This document shows positions 1 through 10,721 of a stretch of 37,913 nt of DNA, piece after piece. Positions within the stretch are counted from its first letter, which is position 1. Each line of letters opens with the position of its first letter. The stretch lies in contig JAAPAO010000152.1 in assembly GCA_013115145.1 (NCBI GenBank), positions 23,267-61,179 on the forward strand. Reading direction: 5' to 3'. The translations under genes and the position numbers were made by a program. Under the pieces are notes generated by a model, which saw only the letters and a list, made by a program, of their open reading frames with translations, was not told the DNA's origin and did not search any database. The stretch is from Perkinsus chesapeaki. Lineage: Eukaryota > Perkinsozoa > Perkinsida > Perkinsidae.

Positions 1-940
1 CTATCTATATATTATTATTACTCCCATTCTCCAGCAGCATCACATTCCACAGCCAATGCCTTCTTTCCAGCCTCGCCATTAACAGCATAACCCGATGAAC
101 AAGTGTAGTTAACCTACTCCAATAATCCACTGTACAACCTATTCCTTCTCCAATCTCCCTCACTACCTTATCTCCATATCGTGGCACAACTGCTGCGTTA
201 TCCAATGGTGAAGTCAACAATGCGTTTTCAACATTAGGAGGCTTTTCATGGCACGCTATGCGCTCGCAAGGCGGCGACGTTGGACTCGAAATTTGCCTGA
301 TACAAGATTTATACAGTAAAACCACTACTATTGCTGGGGAAGCACAAATAAATGGGAAATACTACTAGTAACGAACTACAGTAATACTTACACAGTAACA
401 TCATCAGCTCCCCATACACTTAGGCATGGTAAACTAAATTGGCCTGTCTCATCTTTAGTAGTATAGCCTGTATCACATGTATAAGTTAAGCGCTCCCCGA
501 CTCTAATAGATATCTGACACCTCTAGCTATCCCACTATTCCCACTCCTCAGCTCCTTACCTCTCCCACTACAGATGTCTTGGCATTGGGCACATGGGGTG
601 CTGTGTGGCACATTACCGGACTGCACGACGGCAGCGGCATCGGCTCCCAATGGCCATTTGGCCCGCAAAAACTACAAGTCCAATGACCGGATTTCCCTTC
701 AAAAATCCCTACGCTTTGAAGTGATCGTTCTCATGTGAACCATGGGCTTCTGGTACCCCTGCGGTGTATCCAGCGTGACATTGATATTCCACACCAGCAT
801 CACCATAGTATACTTTTGCATGGATATCCGATACCTGGGCCTTACCACCCTTAATATAGGGAGGGGCACCACAGTTCACAGGCTGACAGCCAGACAAAGA
901 GGATTGAAGGGGGACCTGGGCACAAACAAGTAGAAAGCTA
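1..940 (-). CDS. Secreted multi-sushi (CCP) domain protein, cut by left edge
   Basis: Predicted extracellular or surface protein made of sushi/CCP modules; ligand unknown. Exons read on the minus strand are about 940-713, 671-560, 513-392, 296-167 and 113-22, separated by GT-AG introns of 41, 46, 95 and 53 nt that remove every in-frame stop. Three modules are visible. The first starts GCQPVNCGAPP, continues VEYQCHAGYTA and closes with CGPNGHWEPM. The second starts CSPVMCHTAPHVP and continues LTYTCDTGYTTKD. The third starts CERIACHEKPPNVENA and continues VNYTCSSGYAVNG. Each has the paired cysteines and the Y-x-C-x-x-GY core of CCP domains, and two of the introns cut a module between its first and second halves. 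A hydrophobic stretch (SSFLLVCAQV) just before the first module looks like a signal peptide, but no in-frame ATG is joined to it, so the 5' end is unresolved. The gene continues past position 1. Confidence 0.7.
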
Positions 941-1214
941 CTCCGACATAAAGCACCCTAATAGAGATCTAAGCATTTTACTGGTCAAAAATGAAGTTGA
1001 TAGTTCCGAGAGGCACCATACTGGTAACGTATTGCAATGCTTAAGTATCGCGTCTTGATTATATACACCCAGGAATTGATGTTTAACTGATAGGTGACCA
1101 TATTCAGTGTCCATGTACATACACCAAGGTAACCTTGGCAAGGTTAAATAATTACGGCATTATCCCGTCCCTCTATATTTAACATTATTCATTATTAAAA
1201 TACTACTACCATCA

Positions 1215-1983
1215 CTACACTTCCACACCGACCCAGCAGCACACTCCCGTACACTGTATAATCCCCATCAGTTTAACGACCCCCTTCCCCTTGCCCTCTT
1301 ATTACCATTTGCCCTTCATCATTGCATAGATATACAATCTTCTTCGGTCCAGTAGGGTACCCATCCCCAGTGTGTCCCAACGCACATGTGTAATTAGCAG
1401 TTTCACCCGGCAAAAGAAAATCTATACGAGCCATGGCGTCTCCTACCAGATGGGCCGCGGAAGTCGGAGACTTTCCCTGAGAGCACCTTGCTACCACAGC
1501 AACACTTCTACGTTCATACCGATTCTTCGAATAAAGTTCCGTTGGGTATCGTAAGCGGAACTTCAGTGCACCTCTTCTTGGCGCAATTTAACACACCGAC
1601 GTAAGTTCCAAGAGCCGAGCACCGCACTATAAAGGATTTGTTATCGTCGGGAGTAACAGCTCCAGGATCGCCTGCCAAAGTAATAATACCACATTTCCGT
1701 CAAATGAGACGCCTACATGTATATTCCACTACAGTATCCCCATCAATAGACCGCCACGTCCAGCTAGCATGCTCTACTTCGGGAGGGGAGCCTTTACAAC
1801 GGTTACCTGCGACTACTCATACCGACTTTTCCTCAGATCTTGCAGAGAACTACCCAACGGGGATCCTTTGAGCAGCATTGCACGCCCACTTTCTATTGAG
1901 AGGCCTTCTACATTGACTAGCCCCAAAAAGGCAACAAGCCCAGAAGGGACCATAACAGTAAAAAAGTTAATAATGTCTGGCAT
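1215..1983 (-). CDS. Secreted two-sushi-domain protein
   Basis: A complete five-exon model on the minus strand: 1983-1854, 1806-1717, 1671-1520, 1476-1306 and 1253-1215. The introns are 47, 45, 43 and 52 nt, and the product is 193 aa with all phases matching. It begins with a likely signal peptide (MPDIINFFTVMVPSGLVAFL). A first sushi-like module follows (VVEYTCDPG, then SFIVRCSALGTYVG and LNCAKKRC), then a second (TIPNGTLFEES, ANYTCALGHTGDG, VYLCNDEGQM). It lies directly upstream of another sushi gene on the same strand, so the pair probably arose by duplication. Before splicing, the reading frames carry stops (for example the TGA near 1700) that all fall inside the introns. The last short exon is the weakest part. 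Function is unknown; sushi modules usually bind proteins or glycans outside the cell. Confidence 0.65.
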
Positions 1984-2039
1984 TATACAGTACTATCCCA
2001 AATTCATAAACACCAAACTACGATTTAACGGAAATGTGG

Positions 2040-2384
2040 TAGCATTCTGTAATGATTCATCATCAAACTCTGTTGTTGCTGTTGGACGGTGAGCAATACT
2101 AGGAAATCACCATCACTAGGCCGTTACCAGCCATAATCATCATCGACAGGAAAGAATTCTACTACACAGCAGCTGCAACAAACACCACCTTAACGGGATA
2201 CATACACCGGCACTATAAGGTAATGGTCGCACACTAGTAGCAGTAGTCAACGCCAACAACAAGAGCTATCGCCAACACTAGGCTTGAAAAACAACAACAC
2301 ATGCCCTATTACAGGGGAAGTGTATGAATATCGTTGGCGAGGACGACAAACAGTGGTGAATGGTGCCGCAGCAGCATCAGCAAC
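2040..2384. other. Spacer between sushi and V-ATPase genes
   Basis: No supported gene. It holds the region 5' of the sushi gene and 3' of the V-ATPase gene, rich in CAA/CAG-like triplets. No promoter motif is recognisable. Confidence 0.4.
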
Positions 2385-3338
2385 TTAGCTCTTGTAGGGA
2401 ATGCAAAGGTTGGTACCCTTCTCCATAGCACCCGAAGCAACTACAAGTCCAACGATAAGACCGTAGAGACCAAGAGCTTCGGCGAAGATCAATATAAGGA
2501 TCATACCAACGAACAACTTGCCATTGGAAAGAGCGTTGCACCTGGGAGAGGGAAGATACTAAACAGCAGGGGACAAGGGTTGGGTAGTACCTCACACCGA
2601 TATCACCGACGATGCCGATAGCGTATCCAGCAGCCCAGGCAGAGAAACCGACAGTAAGTCCGGCAGAGAGCAGGGCGTAAGCCTGGAAAGGGTTACAAAA
2701 CGAAAAAGGACAAGGGTTAGCTTACCGAGTAGGGGCTGAGGGCAGCAGGGTTCTCGAGCTTACCATTAATGATAACGGAAGTGATAAGACCGTAAATACC
2801 CAATACACCAGCCATAACAACGGGAATGAGAGATCGCATAACGAGATCACCTGAAGTGAGGCGGCGGTAAACGACCACTAGTGGCGAGTGCCAATGTTGA
2901 CATCTTACTTCTCATAACACCCATACCGGAGATACCAACACCAGCCTTGCAGGTGCCATAGGCAGCCCCAAGGTTAGCTAGACTGATGGATGCAGCAATG
3001 CCAAGAGAGGCAAGGAAGAAGTTAGTAGGAGAGCAGTACCTAATAGGGAATTGCGCAGACTATAGACGACCGTCTATAAGGGACGGAAATCAAATATTAA
3101 CGTCGAAATGGAAGAAGAGATACAAAGGAACAAGCGATACTTTGAAAAATAACGAAGAGGGGTAAAGATATCGTCTACAATAACATAAGAAAATTAAATA
3201 AATAATACGCTGAGGAATCGCTCGAAAAGGGAAGTCCATTTCGACCTATAACGAATCTTTACGAAAATAAGTTGAAGATATCCCTTCCCTGACGTACATG
3301 CCCTCCTGAGCAGCTAGTGCGGTAGATACGGCGAACAT
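2385..3338 (-). CDS. V-type proton ATPase 16-kDa proteolipid subunit c
   Basis: Subunit of the membrane rotor (c-ring) of the vacuolar H+-ATPase, which acidifies endomembrane compartments. Exons on the minus strand are 3338-3298, 3039-2909, 2850-2726, 2682-2591 and 2541-2385. The introns are 258, 58, 43 and 49 nt, giving 181 aa in frame. Four membrane helices are visible: [53 protein letters not shown] and [18 protein letters not shown]. The proton-carrying glutamate sits in the last one ([11 protein letters not shown]), and the second ends in the usual [10 protein letters not shown] motif. GIVGDIGVR in the loop is also a family signature. The family is usually 155-165 aa; the extra length is in the first-exon N-terminus and the C-terminal tail ([15 protein letters not shown]). 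The first intron is much longer than the others. The start is the first ATG of the small first exon. Confidence 0.93.
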
Positions 3339-4587
3339 AGTGTCCTTCTAGAAGCTGGACGACACGGTGACCAAAAAACTATTCAGCGCGCTGGGGCCAA
3401 GCTTAGACGGGCGGGCGCGAACAAGCTGAAATATTAAGAAAATGCAAGATTCGCTAGGAAGTTCGCGGCGTTGAGTAGTTGTAAGAATATGCAAGACCTG
3501 CAAGATTCTATGCCATACACTTGTGCTTTTTTTGGCATGGGATCAAAGGAGCTGGAAAGAATATGGCAATGTTGTATGAGGGAGGCTGATGATGATAAGA
3601 AGCCTCGACCATGCACACTCGCCAGGACTGGTAGTAATGGGTCAGAAATATATCGCATAACGGGGTAAATCTTACTAGGAGAAGAGATGGAGCTAAACCG
3701 TGCTGTGAGCTTAGATTCAATATTCTTGAGGAAAACTGGGGCAGTACAGCGAATCAGTATGTCGAGAACTCCTGTGTGCGAATTTAGTTTTTTACAGTAC
3801 GACGCTTTTTCCCGCAATGTCCAACTCCTAACTCGTTTTTTGACGTTGGCACACTCCCCTCACACTGTGGAGTTGGCAGTGCCGTTTTTATTGTTTGAGA
3901 TGTGAACTTTCCTTACTGAAACATTTCCTCTTCAGCTGCCGGAGTAATGCTCCTTTTGATACTATCATTGTGGTGGAAAAGATCATATCAACAACGTAGA
4001 TGTCAGGAGGAAGTCCGAGGATTAGCAGATAAGATAGTAAAAACTATGCTTAATGAGGATACTAATAATAGGACCAAAGGATGTAGTATGGGTGGAGACG
4101 GTCGCCTATGATTTAGTCTTGTAGAATAGTGTGGGAAAGATCGGCTTCGTGGATTAGTTATCAAGTTGCGGTTGAGTGGCTACTGCTACCTAAGATAATA
4201 GTACAGTGTTCTGCAGCATTATAACTGTATAGCTATCCACATGACCACACGACTTGGTATAAAATAGTAAGAGAATGTGTGCTCACTAGGGAAGAAATTT
4301 GTATTGTATGGAAATTTGTTGAAATCTGTTATTGGTTTGTAATATATATACAGCGCTATCGGTAGCTGGAGTGACGAGCTTGCGTGAAGCGTACAGACCG
4401 ACGTTCGCTTGAGCTGTGTGTCTCCTTGGCACATTATTATGTAACAATGAGTAAATATCAGGCTGTTATACTACACATCAGTTGTTACTGTACAGGTTGT
4501 ATTTATCTATACCACTCTTTTCTCTAATCTCAGTGATCCGTTGCCTGCGGTGCCTAGCTCTGGTCCCTCGACCAAACCTTGACCTCC
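3339..4587. other. Gene-poor stretch with only short overlapping ORFs
   Basis: Open frames exist on both strands at 3434-3905 (the longest is 127 codons on the minus strand), but they overlap one another and show no recognisable domain or splice chain. From 3900 to 4580 nothing coding is visible. Confidence 0.4.
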
Positions 4588-4917
4588 ATGAGCTCCACCA
4601 TCAACGTATACCACACACCTGCCGAGCTGCGATTCATACTTGTAGAGACACTAGACGAGCAGGAGTGGTGAATTTCTCGGAATGGGTACGGAATTTACAG
4701 AGCGGTATAGGTCATGAAGACGGCATGGCTGTTCACAGAAGCAACTTGTAGCTTCCAGTTTGTCACTGTAGTATTTACTTGCTCTGTTATTTTATGATAG
4801 AGGAGTGTTGTGTTTATGTTAGAGGGGCGGGAGCTGGGCAATATAGCTCTACGTGGGGGGATTTCGGGTTTACTGGTGTTCAATAATATCACTATGGAGG
4901 CCTGTCTAGAGCGTTAA
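4588..4917 (+). CDS. Small three-exon protein, possibly Ctf8-like
   Basis: Model: exons 4588-4667, 4703-4747 and 4803-4917, with introns of 35 and 55 nt. It encodes 79 aa and stays in frame. The first exon reads MSSTINVYHTPAELRFILVE and the last contains FMLEGRELGNIALRGG. Ctf8, the small subunit of the Ctf18-RFC clamp loader, has a similar order: a hydrophobic-acidic LVE/LME stretch, a glycine-aspartate region, then a Leu-x-Gly-Lys/Arg turn followed by a beta strand. The resemblance is loose and recalled from the family pattern, and both acceptors are weak AG sites, so identity and exact splicing are uncertain. It may simply be a lineage-specific small protein. Confidence 0.25.
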
Positions 4918-5711
4918 TGGTGAACTATAAGCCACTTCGTTGGGTCTGGACAAAATATTGGATTGTGACTCCGCAGTGTGGTGATAGGATTCCTTATTGC
5001 TGATCATCACAAGGTAAGTTGCGATTGTGGGGATTCAATTGCCCCTGGGCCAGCGATCTGGTAGGAAGCACAGATAGTCCTTCTACTCGAGGTTTGGACA
5101 TTATATGATATAATGATAATATATAATATAATGATATAATTTATATCGATAAAATGGGATGAAGAATATAGGTTAGCTCAAATATATAGGTTTGAACATA
5201 TATTACAATTGTATAGGTAGATAAGGTAGATAAGTACTATAGTACATGTACACCATTGAAGACTACTACTACTTGTGTTATTAGCATTTAATACGCTTAA
5301 TGCAGCGTAACGTGTTATAGCCACATGCTTATCGCTGTGCCATGTAGCCTTAATTGAATGCCATCGCCCAAGCATCTTTTATTAATACTGTTATTATAGC
5401 TGACAATAGAGTATCGGCGTATATGAAATAATAGTATTTGGAGACATTTAGGGATATTATTGTTGAATGTTACATACGGAACTTCCACAAAAGGCGCATT
5501 ATGATTGATGATAAAGCTCGTCGACTATTACATACACTTCTTAAACATTCGCGATGCTTCCAACTTCTTAATGAAAATATAGTTTAATCACAAAAGCGTC
5601 CTCCGCATAGTATTTCACGCCATCGGAATCTTTGAAGTCCTTAAATCTTATTCGCTGGTAGCAACGGAAACGCTAGTGCTCCTCCTCAAGTTGTGTTGAT
5701 ATTATATTAAT
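4918..5711. other. AT-rich spacer
   Basis: No coding signal. It includes the AT simple-sequence tract listed separately and the region upstream of the next gene. Confidence 0.4.
5100..5155. repeat. AT-rich low-complexity tract
   Basis: A run built almost only of A and T with recurring ATGATATAAT and ATAATATA words, in otherwise mixed-composition spacer DNA. It looks like a decayed microsatellite. Confidence 0.6.
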
Positions 5712-7064
5712 ATGGCTCGCCCCGCTGGTCCAAAGGAGTTCCTTTGTCTCCGCCTCGCTAAGTTGGATGCCTGTTTTGATGAGGATAAGCCTCTTATTCC
5801 AGGAAGCATCTGGGAATATATACCACCAATCCAGCCAGGGAAATTTGAACAGGTTAAGGAGTTCAAACAGTGGTTGATCAGACATAGGCCTATACCTTAC
5901 CATGGCACAAATAAGCACTATTCCCAGGGCACCTTCGTTATACGCAAACGCAAGAGCGATTGGGGCTGCTGGGGCTTCCAGTTGGACTTCATCAATTGCA
6001 AGGTCGCCGATGAGGTCTTCCGAGCATTCTGGTCTATTCCTGTCAAAGCGGATACGCCTGTTGGAAACAGCGTCACTGCGCCACAAAAATCTGGAGATGA
6101 TACTAACGGTATAGTTGAAGCTGATGGTGATTCCGATGAGTATGATGACAGCGAGGTGGATTCTGATTCTTGGGACGACCCCTATGGAATTCCCTCCGAC
6201 AGCTCTGGTTACTCCTATGGGCGCTCAACCGAGTCGGAGGAGATTCACCAGGACCGCCGATGGTTGGAGACGGTGGCTTGCTGCGAGGGCACCTATAGCC
6301 GAGCTATAGTATTCCAAGACCATCTGTACTACTCGGTGGAGGAAGACGGGAGTAACTTGCGATGGAGGGGACTTAAACCGGAAAGTTCGTTAACGAGGAC
6401 GATACCTTTGCCAGCTGGGGAGGATAGTCTTTTGGAGCTTGGCGCCGTGAAGGGGTTCCTATACATTGTGGGGGGAAGCAGGAAAGTGTATGTTCTTAGA
6501 GAGGGCAAGAGCTGGAAATATATCCTTACTTTCAACGAAAGGAGCAATCATGTCTTGCAAGATGCTCTGGTGGATGAGGATGGTTTGCCGTATAAAATAA
6601 TGTACTTCCAGTATAAGCACGATCCATTTGGTACGGAGCTTGTGGTTTGGGACCGTGAAAGTGGAGGCATCACGGTAGTAGCACCGAACCTCGGTTTGGA
6701 GGTGTGCAAGTTCCTACCGCACACAGGAGAGATGCTCGGCGTCGGTGTCGTTCGGGACCCCTCTGAGCGCATTGCTGTCTTTCGTATGGATGATGGGCAT
6801 GTCTTTGTTAATGGTAAAGAGGATTATATATTCAACTATCCGGGCGAGGTTGTCTCGTTCGAAGTGGACGGCAACTGGCGAGTCACCCTCATCGGAGACA
6901 GTATGAAGTACGGCTGCCATGAGACGATATCCTTTCCGCTTCATTTTGAATGGGAGCTCTCGGCGGCAGCCGGGGGAGGAGGAGGAGGAGAGCTGGGGGA
7001 GTCTGAGAAGAATGGTGCAGGCGGCGAGGATAGGCAATCTACAGTGGTTACGAGGGCGGCGTGA
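5712..7064 (+). CDS. Hypothetical protein with acidic linker and poly-Gly tail (450 aa)
   Basis: A single uninterrupted reading frame of 450 codons from ATG to TGA, unusual among the intron-rich neighbours. I do not recognise the family. The N-terminal part (about residues 1-115) is mixed and Trp-rich (DWGCWGFQLDF). Residues about 129-156 form a strongly acidic Asp/Glu/Ser linker, followed by a Ser/Tyr-rich stretch. From about residue 185 onward there are repeated strand-turn units such as LYYSVEEDGSNLRWRG, FLYIVGGSRKVYVLREG and IAVFRMDDGHVFVNG, suggesting a beta-propeller-like fold. The C-terminus has a glycine run (about 423-428) and then a polar tail. No signal peptide or membrane segment is seen. 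Downstream, at 7295, is another plus-strand gene with propeller-like spacing. Confidence 0.75.
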   Translation: MARPAGPKEFLCLRLAKLDACFDEDKPLIPGSIWEYIPPIQPGKFEQVKEFKQWLIRHRPIPYHGTNKHYSQGTFVIRKRKSDWGCWGFQLDFINCKVADEVFRAFWSIPVKADTPVGNSVTAPQKSGDDTNGIVEADGDSDEYDDSEVDSDSWDDPYGIPSDSSGYSYGRSTESEEIHQDRRWLETVACCEGTYSRAIVFQDHLYYSVEEDGSNLRWRGLKPESSLTRTIPLPAGEDSLLELGAVKGFLYIVGGSRKVYVLREGKSWKYILTFNERSNHVLQDALVDEDGLPYKIMYFQYKHDPFGTELVVWDRESGGITVVAPNLGLEVCKFLPHTGEMLGVGVVRDPSERIAVFRMDDGHVFVNGKEDYIFNYPGEVVSFEVDGNWRVTLIGDSMKYGCHETISFPLHFEWELSAAAGGGGGGELGESEKNGAGGEDRQSTVVTRAA

Positions 7065-7294
7065 TGCGACTGTCGATGACGGAGGTAGGTGAGGCTTTGC
7101 TTGTACATGGGATTTTCATTGCTACCTCAGGTCAATTCGCCGCCGTATTAATTCATTTATTATTATCTTAGAATATGAATATGGTAATTCGCCATTATTT
7201 TCCTTTTTCTTGCATCGTCTTTAGTTTGCGTGCTGGAATGTTGGTCATCAGTTTGTTTAAGTCTCATGACCATCTTCTACCATCTCCGGTTGTC

Positions 7295-9537
7295 ATGTCC
7301 TTCTCATTAAAGTGTGTTCACTCCTCTTCCTCCTCTACCCCTCGGTACTGGCTGCATCCCACCAAGCCGCTTGCCATGCACCAGGCATCCTCTAGTGTCC
7401 GAACTGTTTGGGACTACTGCTCCAATCGATATCGCTACCTTCGGTCTCTGGAGGGTGGCCAAGTTCTCGATGCATGGTTCTCTGGAGATGGTGCTGACAT
7501 GTACACCATTGAAAGCACTGGAGTTGCTATAGTGTGGAGTGTGAAGCGTCAGTCGTGCAGCAGCACGCTGCCTTTGCTGCCCGGCGACCAGGAGGAGTCT
7601 TTGCTCCTCGCGTCTGTTTGCGAGGAGCGTTCTGGTCCGCTGGTCGAATTGTGTGTCCTGTCGAAGGGTTTACATCTGTTGCACTTATCACTCGATACAC
7701 GACAACGTTCGGTATATGTCCGAAAATGCGTGGACGTCTGGCAGCCGGGCGCTCCTCCAAAAGGACTTGTATGTTTGCCAACTGACGAGGGAATATCTGC
7801 AGCTCTTCTGGTCGGGGATGGTAGTGATGTCACTTTTTATTCGTTCGATCGAAGCCCTGATTCAGTACCGGTGACTAGAATGATACCAACAGGTGGCTCG
7901 CTCGTAGCCATGGCTAAGGGCGGGGCGTCTACTGTAGTGTTGCTATCAGCTGCAGGTCACTTAACTTCTATCCAAGGGGAATTCATAAAGCAGGTTAACA
8001 CAACCGAGGGGAAGGTGGTGACGCAACTCTGGCAGGGTGTCGGAGGCACATGCATCTTTATGGCCGACCAAGGTGCTTTTGGTCTAATCGAAAATTGCGA
8101 GATGGTTGGAACGCGTATCCTTCCACTGAGATGTCCGCAGACGTATGGATCTGTTCAAGCGTGTAGCAGTGTCGACATGGCTTTGTTGGTGCAGTCTGAC
8201 GGAACCGTGCAGATCATCGATACTCGATCGTCCGGCCTTGTGAGCTCCTCCGCCCCTAGCGGGCTATCGACGGGAAGCCGCATTGTTGATAGCTACTCTG
8301 GGGGAGTCGTGTGTAGAGACGATTGGAAAGTCGTAGTGCTTCACGGCCCAAGCCAGACTAGGCATGGTTCGCTGGAGGTGGCTAGAGGTGTCAGAATAAC
8401 GGCATTGTCGGTGATGGAACCATTGATGTGGGTGGGCTACAGTGATGGTGAGATAATAACATATGTACTGGATGGAAAGGAATGGAGGAAGAGGAGTGAG
8501 TATTCATGCGACCAGGCACCCGTCTGGATGAGCGCAGTGAAGGGAGCGAGGGAGGCATATATCGTATTCGATGACGGTCGTGTAGGCCTTCTCGAAGAGT
8601 CGCCCAAGTCTGGCGATCTGCAAATGCGACAGGAGTTCGAGTTTGACGGAGAAGTATGTAAGCGAGTGGAAGCGGTCTCTCGGGGATCGGCACGTGGGGA
8701 CGATCGGTACTGTGTTGCGGAGGTAGGGGAGAGGATAGTGCTCTATGAAATATACCGGCTGGGTAAGTCACTGGTGCACTCGGGGTTGAGGAAATTCAAG
8801 TGGGAGCAAGATTGCAAGTGGTGCCTGAGCAGTAATGCATCGTTCATGACTGTCTTGCGGCATAGTGAAGGCCAAAGTGAAATTGAAGTGGCACGGCTGT
8901 TGGATTGTACGGGTGGGATTTCCAACGATACGGATATTCGAACGATTTTCCTGCCGGAGGAAGCTGCGTGCTGGCAAGCGATGACCATCAGCGATGATGA
9001 GCGGTACGGCGGTGGAGTCTGCGTAGTTCGCCCACGATCTTCTTTGCAGGTACGCGGTGGTCCTCAGTAGCCCAGGCGGCGGCCAGCAGGTCTTGGTTTT
9101 GAAGTTGGATCCAGACTTTAGCAATACTTGTGCTAGGTTACTTACTGATGGCAGCATAACCACCCTCGCCGTTGCTGGGGGGTTGTTGTATTTGGGTAAC
9201 CGGGATGGGGCGGTAGAGATATGGACAGTGAAGGACTGGCCGGAGCCGAGGGGAATGGAGGGGCAGCAGCGGAGTGGATGTGGGAAATCTCGACTTTCTA
9301 CCAGCTCGAGTCGTGATGTTGTGGTGGCCGCCCGAGAGATGGGTCTATGCAGGAGATGGCTGCCACCGGAGGAGCCTCTACCAGCTCGCCTGTGTTGCAA
9401 CGTTCCCAGTGAAGCTGATCATAGGACAGTCTCGAGCACGCAGACCTCTATTGTGGAGAGGGCCTTCAATAGTATGGATCGATTCGATGGGAGCCAATCT
9501 ACCCTGTGAGGGAGCCAAGCAGCTGTGTGCCGGTTGA
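7295..9537 (+). CDS. Large beta-propeller-like protein, family not recognised
   Basis: Model: 7295-9003, 9050-9273 and 9305-9537, with introns of 46 and 31 nt, giving 721 aa in frame. The frame is open upstream to 7175; the ATG at 7295 or the one at 7376 are better starts because coding character begins there. Many units end in strand-turn-strand patterns with Gly-Asp or Asp-Gly (VGYSDGEIITYVLDG, YIVFDDGRVGLLEE, YLGNRDGAVEIWTV). The last is close to a WD repeat. Before splicing there is a TAG at 9068 and a frame change; the first intron resolves them and gives DERYAVVLSSPGGG. The fold resembles nucleoporin or WD scaffold propellers, but no diagnostic motif assigns it. Downstream, the 9591 gene begins only about 50 bp after the stop. 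Confidence 0.7.
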
Positions 9538-9590
9538 AGGCATCGCCGTACGACCAGTGTTACTATTTCCTCAACTATTTGTAATATAAC

Positions 9591-10721
9591 ATGCCCACTG
9601 ATGGTGTACTCCAACGGCCCTTGCGTTTCATCTTGTCTTCTTCACGAGCTCGTCGGTCAGCCTTTTCCTACCACATGGCAGCCCGCTCGGGATCCGCCGC
9701 CAAATCATCAAGTGGTGATTCTAAAAGCTATCTCAATCAGCCATATAGCGACTTGGTCAGTAGAGTAGTTGTTGCCCTGAGTAAGGTGTTCCATTACGCC
9801 TCGGTAACAGCGAACTCGAATGATGACGATGACGACAGCCGGGACTTCATGCGCCTTGATGAGTAAGGACGCTCGTAACAGTGAGAATCAGTTTGGGCTT
9901 TCCTCGGCAATGCGGTCGTGAAATAGTCTTTTCGCTTCGCAGCGCTGTGTTTCGAGGGCCTCGAGGTCTCCGCTGGATTGGTAGGTTCCTGGCCGTTGAC
10001 AGGAAGCTGAGGTTATGGATGAAGATTGGTGATGTTATGCCGGATGGGACCATGAATGTGTCTACTGGCGAGAGAGCAGCCAAGAGTTGGTTCAACTTCA
10101 AGGAGCGTCAGAGGGTCACACTTGCTGCCTTTTTTCCCGTTAATCGGCTGTCTCAGTCCTCAACAATGAGTCCCCTCGGCGTCATCGAGCAAGGTGCCTT
10201 CCTAGAGCGCTGGTGCTCTTTCATAGTATCTCCGGAAAGGGGCTGGTCGACTGACGGCAAAGACAAATGCCAGAGTCTCGTAGAATCAATAGAAGCCTTC
10301 GCATGCTCGGAGTAGCCACATGATGCTGCTACTAACAGTTTCCAGCCTACGCCACTTTCAGGTGCTCCTCGGGGGAGATCCCTGTGGGGACTGAGAGGGA
10401 CGTTTTCACGCCTACAGCAGCAGAGATGAGGAGGTTTTACTCCTCTGTCCTCCACGGCTGTCTCACATACAGCGGTGCACGGCAAAGATTTTCCGAGCTG
10501 AGCGTGGAGGTGAGCGAACAACTTGCTCAAGTTTGCATCAGATGATTATGATTTCGTTCATTCAGCTAGCCGTCCAATTTCCGCGCTCTGTGGAGGAGAT
10601 CTGTCAGGCTGAGGAACTTGGAGTCCTTGGCCTGGACGTGCTTTATGACGATGCTTCCGCAGTGAGGCAACAGTTCAATGACTTGGGGCTGAGGCTGCAG
10701 GCGTTGGTTCAAGCGGAGTAA
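9591..10721 (+). CDS. Hypothetical four-exon protein (314 aa)
   Basis: Exons 9591-9862, 9943-10311, 10362-10509 and 10566-10721, with introns of 80, 50 and 56 nt. The second intron contains a textbook CTAAC branch point, and the whole model is in frame. A later ATG at 9675 would give 286 aa. The N-terminal exon is Ser/Arg-rich and ends in an Asp-rich run (SNDDDDDSRDF). The middle exon holds a compact domain (VDRKLRLWMKIGDVMPDG, KSWFNFKERQRVTLAAFF). The C-terminal exons look helical (EEICQAEELGVLGLDVLYDD, AVRQQFNDLGLRLQALVQ). I do not recognise the family. No signal peptide or membrane helix is evident. Confidence 0.65.

Noticed and set aside
1690-1720. Apparent stop codon (TGA) inside the second sushi gene
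   Set aside because: It falls inside a 45-nt GT-AG intron (1672-1716) whose removal joins VVEYTC to DPG in frame.
3434-3817. 127-codon minus-strand ORF with overlapping plus ORFs
   Set aside because: No domain, no splice chain and competing frames on the other strand; not enough to call a gene.
6329-7037. Minus-strand ORFs opposite the 450-aa gene
   Set aside because: Shadows of a long, well-composed plus-strand reading frame.
8768-9400. Long minus-strand open frame (210 codons)
   Set aside because: It lies opposite the propeller-like gene, whose three-exon frame closes exactly; the minus frame has no domain and is Pro/Ser/Arg-rich as expected of an antisense shadow.
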